Assembly (NCBI RefSeq): GCF_021130785.1
Contig: NC_060214.1
Span: forward strand, 109,571,001 to 109,635,000
DNA length: 64,000 bases
From: Homalodisca vitripennis
Lineage: Eukaryota > Arthropoda > Insecta > Hemiptera > Cicadellidae
Reading direction: 5' to 3'
The position numbers and the translations under genes were made by a program. The first letter of the stretch is position 1; each line of letters begins with the position of its first letter. The notes beneath the pieces are model-generated. The model was not told where the DNA came from and made no database searches. It worked only from the letters and a program-made list of their open reading frames with translations. This document shows, in pieces, positions 57,021-64,000 of this stretch.

Positions 57021-59100
57021 AAGTTAGTAACATTTATGATCCGAGCGTATCACCTGTCACTTGGAGGACAAACATATTTTCTGTATGACTGTGAGCACGA
57101 TATCTGGAAAAAGAACTGACCTATAAATCAGAAAATTTGCATGAAGTGTCATTTCTATATAAGAAACATTGAGTTTGAAGGCGGTGCATGTCACTCTATA
57201 GGGTTTGTCTGAGCGTTTGCAAATAATTTAAAATTAGTCTTATACATAACCATGACATTTTTATTAACCATGAAATGTCAACAAGAAAATCGCAGAATAA
57301 ACCATTGAGTATTATCATATGAGAATTTAAAATATAAAATTATAAAGTGTAATAGAAACAACAACGCAAATTTACGTTTATTTTTTTTTTGTTTAATAGA
57401 ATGGAAATTCAATGTTAAACTCCTGAGATAAATGTTTGATTTCAGTGTTCTCTAGGGTTATAGTACCTTTCCTAAATCATCAAAATTTTTATTATTTAAC
57501 ACTACTATTAAACCTAATTTAGTAAACAAGAATGTAAAAGCGTCTTTTAGCAAGTATCGGAGAAAGATAGCATATGTAGAATTAAATTCGTCATGGTACT
57601 CCATTTTTAAATAGAAAAGAGTAAGATCCGTAATGCATGTGCAGCTATAGAATTTTGCTGAGAGTAATTAAAATCCATCACTAAATAGGCTGACACAATT
57701 TCTCTTTCGTCTGATATAGGAATATAAGAATATGTATGTCTGAAGGACATCTCAAGAATGAAACGGGCTATAGAGTTTAAATTTTGCCTGCAGCCTCAGA
57801 GAAGCTTGTGGTGATATGGTTTTATTGAAATTTCTGAAATATTTAGTATGATGGTATTATCCTTATTTGTTTACAAAAAGATCTGCCAGTGTTTTTTTTA
57901 TCAAAATAATCAAAACAGACTTCTACAAATAAGCTTTAGTTTATATTTGATTAGTTTATTTAAAGTTAATGGAATAGGATTACAATTAATTAACCAACGT
58001 TGATATGTTTTCAAAGTTAAATGGTAGTGATGACCTTGCAGATTTCACTCAATAATATCCTTTTTTTTGTAATTTGACTCAGTAAAATTTTTTTGTATTT
58101 CGATTTTGCGTTATTTTTTCAGCTATCACAAAATTGGAAAAATAATGAAAAAAGTAGTGTTCAAAACATTTTAGCATTTCTTACGGTTCATTCAAAAAAG
58201 TTTTTCTAATATTTATTTTATTCGCGGTTGTAACGTTTCTATCTTTGTTGAAGAAATAAGTAAAGTATTGACTTACTTTCCAAAGTAACCCAATCACTTT
58301 TAAGTAACTTAAAATGTAAAAAATTATTGTTAGCAAGCTCCCAACAGAAAAAAATACAAGCAGGTGTGTTTGATGAATTTATTGTGAATTAAATTAAGTT
58401 AAGCTTACTAAATTTGTGATTTTTTCATTTTCTTATAGTGTATATAACAGATATGTTGTATTAATACTTTGATAATAACGTTTGATGGTTGAATAGCATA
58501 CGTTGGATGAAGTGGGTGTAGTGTCTTTTATGATATTGTAACTACGAAAACCCTGTCAAATGTTGTTTTCAAACATGAGTTTGTTTCGTAATGGATTACA
58601 TTGTATATTTCAATAACAAATATTTTAACCTGTGATTCCGAGATTCCTAAAACAAAGTAGATTTAGTTATTGAGAATTTCGTCATTTGTTTAGCGGCATT
58701 TTATTTCATATGTTACTTGAAACATTTACTGAGAATTGTGAAGTAGGAATAATTCAAAATGTACATCTAACATTATAACTTATTTTTTAGAATAGAAAAA
58801 GTAGTTATTGAAGAGAACGTTAAAACAGTATGCCGATAAGTCGCTCTACAGTTTTTATAGACCAAGGAACAAGAATGATTCTTCGAAAGTCAATGAAACA
58901 GACTGTTTTAATGAGAAAAAGTTTGGCTTTATTGAATCAATTTCCAAGATTTACATAGTTTATGCAACTGTTTGTGTTATAGAGACATTGAAGAGTTTCG
59001 AGAAATCTTTTAATCATAGATAAGAGCATGTATTAATTTATTCAAACCAAAACAACTGAAATTAACAAATATACGAAATGAAATATTTGTTCTTTGTTTG
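57021..59100. other. AT-rich DNA, no gene seen
   Basis: Frame 58808-59023 is Lys/Ser/Phe-rich without a recognisable family; nothing else is seen. Confidence 0.35.
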
Positions 59101-59139
59101 AAGGTTATTTTTGACGATGGAAGGATTGTGAAGGAAACA

Positions 59140-59313
59140 GGATTTTTCCGGACATTTGCCATCGTTCAGTGAAACAAGAAATCAGTAACACTACGTTTCG
59201 AGATCTGCAATCTGATCTCTTCTTCAGGTAAAGAACTAACCTAAGCAGATCTCGAAACGTAGTGTTACTGATTTCTTGTTTCACTGAACGATGGCAAATG
59301 TCCGGAAAAATCC
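59140..59313. mobile_element. perfect 69-bp inverted repeat of the hammerhead-like family
   Basis: 59140-59208 and 59245-59313 are exact reverse complements around a 36-bp loop. The arms carry TTGCCATCGTTCAGTGAAAC and the CGTTTCGAGATCTGC core. The extra CTTCTTCAG half of the core is kept only beside the left arm, so the right copy is truncated at the loop. Perfect identity implies a recent foldback event or gene conversion. A transcript would form a 69-bp double-stranded stem. Confidence 0.85.
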
Positions 59314-59574
59314 TGAAATATTTGAATATAATTTGATTACTAAGGAAAATGTATATTAGTACTTCTAAACTCATCTCATAAAAATAAAAGAGCAAGATTT
59401 GTGGACTTTTATGAAATTCTGTTTTAAAATTCAATTTGCCTACCTTCATCCCATATAGGCATACACATTGCAAGATTGAGTTTAAAATGTAATGCAAAAG
59501 CTTACTGTTACTATGAGAACAACAACACTAGCACATCTTCTCTATGTAATTCGACACAGAAGCAGATGAATATA

Positions 59575-59591
59575 TGTATATAATATATATG

Positions 59592-59675
<84 letters not shown>
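59575..59675. repeat. (TA)n(TG)n compound microsatellite
   Basis: Interrupted TA repeat followed by about 33 uninterrupted TG units; it accounts for the Cys-Val repeat in frame 59574-59792. Confidence 0.9.
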
Positions 59676-59678
<3 letters not shown>

Positions 59679-62600
59679 CTAGGAATCGGACACTGTTCTT
59701 ACCCATCAAACAGCTGTGACTGCCATATTTATGACCCCGTTTGGCAGTACCGAAAGGGGAAAAAGGTCGTAGACGCGGACCTATATTTATAACCTATAAT
59801 ATTCAAAGATTAGTTTTACAATTTGGTGATCGTGTGTTTTATGGAGAATAGATTAATAAATTTGGATGCCGTAGACTTTTAGTAATATTTTGTCAAAATT
59901 AAACTTAATCATGACAAGAAGTGTATTTCAACAGCTAAGTAACGCCACCCAAAATCCAACCTAAACTATAATGGTCTTCTGTTTATTTCTTGTCTTTCGG
60001 GGGGGGGAGTAGTTAACTAATATCACACCCGTAATATTTCAGGTTCCAAAAGGTATACCAAACTACTTGCTCACACAGACTCAAAACAAAATTGCCACTT
60101 CTATACATATCCGTTTCAACTGGAAAACCTGTATGTTTTGTATGCTTTGCACTTAAGGCTGACTGAACTGTCAGCCTGAAACTGAAACATTCTTGCGGGT
60201 TGACATTGGCAAAGAAAATATTTATGCCACCTTATACTTTTATGTGTGAGAAAGGCGGAATATAACCTCAAAATTGTCGAGTAATATCGATGTTTTCAAA
60301 ACTTTGAGGTTAACGAGTAGGCTACTTTGTCCCATGCAATAAATATGTTTAGTATTGAAAAATATCCAAGAAGATAGGTTTATTTGTAAGATTTATTGTT
60401 ATACAAATCATTATATTTATGTTCATACTCTGCAATGTCCTAAATAGAATGTTCCCTAAATTAATACAACAGCTACCGTCTTAAAATGGGTTGATGAATG
60501 AGGCTTAAGGAACTCATCTAAGGACACAGGGTACTCTTGCTACAGCGTAGTATAAAGTATGGAATATATATTATAATTATAAAAGTTATTTTGAATTAAT
60601 TATACAGTGTTATGAGGTCCCCGTTAAGTTAACGTATTGTATTTTGCAGAACATACCTATAGCAAAATTTTTATAACGCGGGAAGGTTTTGTTGGGAGGG
60701 GGGGAGGTGTGAGGATCATAATTTATGGAGATATAAAAATATTATTTTAATGCTGTAATCTGGGTAACTACCCTAAAAGCAAGAAGGTAATCGCCAAATC
60801 TACTCTGCCACAATTAGGAGCAATAAGGTAGTTTACCAAGAAAATCTGATTTTTAGGAAATACGTTAATTAGATCGCTACTTGGGTTGCAATGTTGAAAA
60901 CATTGTTAAAAAAGAAATTTTATTTAAAGGATATTGTTAGTTTTGACATTATGGTAACTTGTTGAACTAACAATTATTTAAGGGATGTTAAGCCCTTTGA
61001 GTACCAACATCCAAGTATGTGAACCGGAAGTTAATTAAATGTATAGAGAAAGTATAAAAGTATATAGTTTTAAATGTATGTAATATAAATTCACTTTAAA
61101 ACTAAACATTGTTTCTTTTAGACGTATTACATAAATAAAAATGATAAATTTGTAGCAATTATGTAATTTTTTGAGCAAACCATAATATCTTTATTATTTA
61201 TGAAGTAACTTATTAATCTTCTTATATTTTAATATTCTTACTATTTTATGTTTTTAATACACATATTTTTGCTCAGAAAAAAAAATTATAAACATTTTAA
61301 AATAAATGACAATAATATATAATTTATTATTACTATTGCGATTTGCAAAATGTGGCTGTATATTATTAGGAGACATCTAAACATACCATGGCAGTTTTAA
61401 GTAGAAGTAAATAAAATTCCAGCATTGAAACGGCAAGTTACCTGTAACTTTTGGAAAGTTGTTTTATGACCATCTCATTAAACCAAAGACAAAGCTGGTT
61501 TGTATGTAACATTAAAAATGTATTTTCGTCTGAGTTTTCCTAGAAAATGCCTTTTCCGGGTATTTCTTTCAGGTATTTCCATTCCTCCAGCACTTTTCCT
61601 ACCGGTCATTATTTATCCGAACAATGCTTTCGATACTATCTTTTACGTGAGGTGTTCTCTATTCGGTACCTTCCTCAGTATGCACTCTCCTTTGCCGTTT
61701 TCAAGATGCTGTTGCTGTCTTTCCAAAGCAATTTTTTATCATGGTTTTTATATGTACCAATGAACAATAATTTCATAAAGGACACTTTGTGTTTGTGTTC
61801 ACCATTTCTCACCCTTTGAATTGTTTATTATATTTCATAATTTATTGGTGTAAACTAAGGGATAGTTAAAATTAATATTTAGTGTACATATTTTTACGAT
61901 TTTTTCACAAACAAGATACAAAAAAACTGTTACTGCACCTCAAATTTGGGGCTAATATCCGCTCATCATGCACAGAGGCGAATATAGTGGCTTAATCAAA
62001 ATGTGTAATATGTATTATGCAAGAAAAAGTTTGATACCGTTCATAAAATTAAACACTATTTTATTTAAACATTTCAAACACGACTAAACTGTTTATCAAA
62101 TATTAAACGTGGCACTACAAATGTTAGTGACGTTTAATTACAAACGTGTCCTTACAATCTGCCACATTAAATTTGTTTAATTATGATATATGTGAAGCTG
62201 ACACTTTCACCGATTATACATTTATTCACCATTGTACACACGAATTTTTTTGTATTCCTAAATGTTTTAAATAATAAGAGTTTAGCATATATATAGTTTA
62301 AGCATTGTATGATAGAACGTGAGTGTTTTGCGTTTAGTCAGACTTTAATGTACATGGGAACATTTTTAACCTTCATGGTGACGATATAAACAGCTTAAGC
62401 CATCTTTCATTAGAACAGCTATAAAATCATGTTAATAAACGCCATCAATGTTAGATGATCTCGATTGTAGTATATTATTCTAGTTCAAACATGCCTTAAC
62501 ATGGAAGATACAATGTTCAACTTGATCAACCTTTGGAGGTAACTGACTGTTACTTCGTATTAACAAAGATTATGAATTAAAAATGATTATAATTATTTAA

Positions 62601-62970
62601 TATTGATTTAACGTACATTATTTTACGTCAAATTCAGCCAACAGTAACTTTTCTGTCAAGATATAATAATAATTTACAGGCAACGTTTTGTTTTAAATGC
62701 TCGCTTAGAAATAAGATAATAATTAACCATGAAATATTTATATTTTCAGTAGTATGTCAAATATTATAAAAAGAGTCTGAATATAATTTTGTGTTATATA
62801 TGAAAACTTTTGTACTAATCAGTGATTTAATCTGGTATACGAAGAGTAGCTACTCTTTTAGCAAAACTTTGACTCAAGCAACATAGGAGATTTCACTTAC
62901 GGATAGCTTGTAACTTTCAGTGAAATTACATAGGGTGTAGCAAACCTCAATGTATTACCTCTATGTGTAT
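59676..62970. other. AT-rich DNA with short G tracts and a possible lone piggyBac-type end
   Basis: G9-like tract at 60000 and GGGAGGGGGGGAGG at about 60694. TTAAGCCCTTTGAGTACC at 60989 resembles the ends of the TTAA elements at 5125 and 47451, but no partner end was found. Overlapping frames at 61500-61819 look like chance. Confidence 0.4.
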
Positions 62971-62974
62971 GTGT

Positions 62975-63140
62975 TTCTATTGATGACCAGGATAACCACA
63001 TCAATAACCGCAAATATCGAGATATTGTGTTAAAAAAGGTACAGTGATAGTTTCTAGTCTACTGTGGAAGATAACTATTGGAGCGGTTTGGAGCTCCCTA
63101 AGTGCTGACACAATGGGACGACTAGGAGTGGCCTCGCTAA
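62975..63140 (+). repeat. dispersed repeat 'X', 5' fragment
   Basis: AACCGCAAATATCGAGAT, then AGTCTACTGTGG and AGATAACTATTGGAG align with 16490-16610. Faces the inverted copy at 63383-63871. Confidence 0.5.
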
Positions 63141-63382
63141 TTATAATTGATGGCAAAACGAAAAAATACCAAAAGGGTAAAAAATATTCAACGATAATTC
63201 TTTCGAAAACTATATTTTTCTTAGCTTGATGAACTTAAAACTGACCACCTGACAAATAAATAATTCTTATATCACAGTCACCCAACAAAATTAAGACACT
63301 GTAGTGACTTTAAGGATATTCAAAGTTTTAGCTAAAAACAAATTAAAACTTATTTAGCTATCTCATACATGTAGTTTTATTT

Positions 63383-63871
63383 TTTCTCTTAGTACAAGAA
63401 GCTTATAAATTACACTTAGTCTTCTATAAGCGCCTAAGCGCTGCTTCCGGAGTGAAAGGGTATTCAGGATGGATAAGGTTTGGGGGTAGGGGCCACCTCA
63501 TATTGAGATCCATGAGGAAGAAATAAGGCACTAATCTCAAAGTCATATACCCTCGGAAGAAGGGGAGGCCAGCTCTGAACCAGACTCTCCAGTCAAAGCA
63601 GTCAGGGCGTGGCACACCCTTGCTGAGGCTAGCAAGAACCTCTGATACATAGGGAACGAACCCCACCAACTCCAACAATCATCTCCCGCAGTGGAGTAGA
63701 CCTATTGAATTACCCTTGCACCCCAGAATCTCGACATTTGCGGTTAGTGATGTGCCGCTCCTGGACATCCATAAGGTTGCCCAGATTAATTATGAGACAT
63801 CGGTTTTTGCTGTGCTCAGTGGTAGGTTCAACTGGAAGGAATAAACCAGCAAGAATTTATTTCTGATGGGT
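63383..63871 (-). repeat. dispersed repeat 'X', full-length copy
   Basis: Reverse complement of 16368-16853 with good identity along its whole length. The 84-codon minus frame 63678-63424 lies inside; the 16-kb copy is interrupted in that frame by a stop after FDWRG. With the plus fragment at 62975 it forms a second inverted pair, mirroring the arrangement at 16 kb. Confidence 0.65.
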
Positions 63872-64000
63872 ACTAAAGAAAAATCTGACGGTTAGTTTAA
63901 TTGTGTTAAACAAAGAAAGAATTATGTGGGAAAATATAAATTTATATTTTTATCACTTTTGATTCTCTACACCCTATCATAACTAGTGTCGCTGACGATA

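Noticed and set aside
58808..59023. 71-codon basic protein
   Set aside because: Short, AT-driven composition, no signature, no promoter or poly(A) context.
59105..59497. 130-codon minus frame over the 59-kb hairpin
   Set aside because: It spans both arms of the inverted repeat and AT-rich flank; no domain.
59574..59792. Cys-Val repeat protein
   Set aside because: Translation of (TG)n.
61500..61819. Two overlapping plus-strand frames of 87-90 codons
   Set aside because: Overlapping frames over the same pyrimidine-rich patch, Phe/Leu/Ser-rich, no recognisable motif.

Overview
The window looks like nuclear DNA of an arthropod, most likely an insect. It is very AT-rich and gene-poor, with spliceosomal introns (GT-AG), long microsatellites, non-LTR retrotransposon remnants, piggyBac-like TTAA elements and foldback repeats. 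I see no bacterial operons, rRNA or CRISPR. The species cannot be named from the sequence.

One protein-coding gene is well supported: a three-exon minus-strand gene at 42346-39855. It encodes a 78-residue secreted protein made of a signal peptide plus a Tyr/Ala/Pro-rich tail, typical of a small cuticle or structural protein. TATA box, initiator, Kozak context, splice sites, stop and AATAAA are all visible. Every other open frame I checked is a transposon fossil or a chance frame.

The left 40 kb is dominated by an old tandem segmental duplication. Unit 1 (about 6.8-18.3 kb) and unit 2 (about 20.3-39.0 kb) carry the same blocks in the same order: P 6.8/20.35, Q 10.44/21.85, R 12.51/30.09, S 13.2/31.5, T 15.06/34.57, U 16.89/36.58 and V 17.48/38.09. 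Most of the aligned DNA is strongly diverged, but R, S and part of Q are nearly identical between copies and do not look coding. A further block, W (4.58 and 18.98 kb), precedes P, and an inverted W-P pair lies at 0.2-1.4 kb. Unit 2 is longer because later insertions landed in it. These are a 6-kb array of satellite-like units in a (TA)n tract (23.2-29.45 kb), a 155-bp mini-element with a hammerhead-like core (32.1 kb) and a 954-bp DNA transposon with TIRs (37.12-38.07 kb). The matching unoccupied sites can be read in unit 1.

The right 22 kb holds a foldback repeat (42.6-43.15), a 292-bp tandem repeat (44.86-45.6), a piggyBac-like element (47451-48516), an old LINE (50.6-55.05) split by a younger 5'-truncated LINE (52286-54434) with a poly(A) tail and target-site duplication, a GC-rich island with a nuclear-receptor-type site (56.7-57.0), a perfect 69-bp inverted repeat (59140-59313) and a dispersed 0.45-kb repeat that also occurs at 16 and 36 kb.

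The strongest candidates for something undescribed are three. One is the small structured repeat family with a CTGANGA - stem - CGAAA core whose stem co-varies between copies. The second is the nested 180-bp/1.7-kb array inside (TA)n. The third is the pair of nearly frozen non-coding islands in an otherwise decayed duplication.
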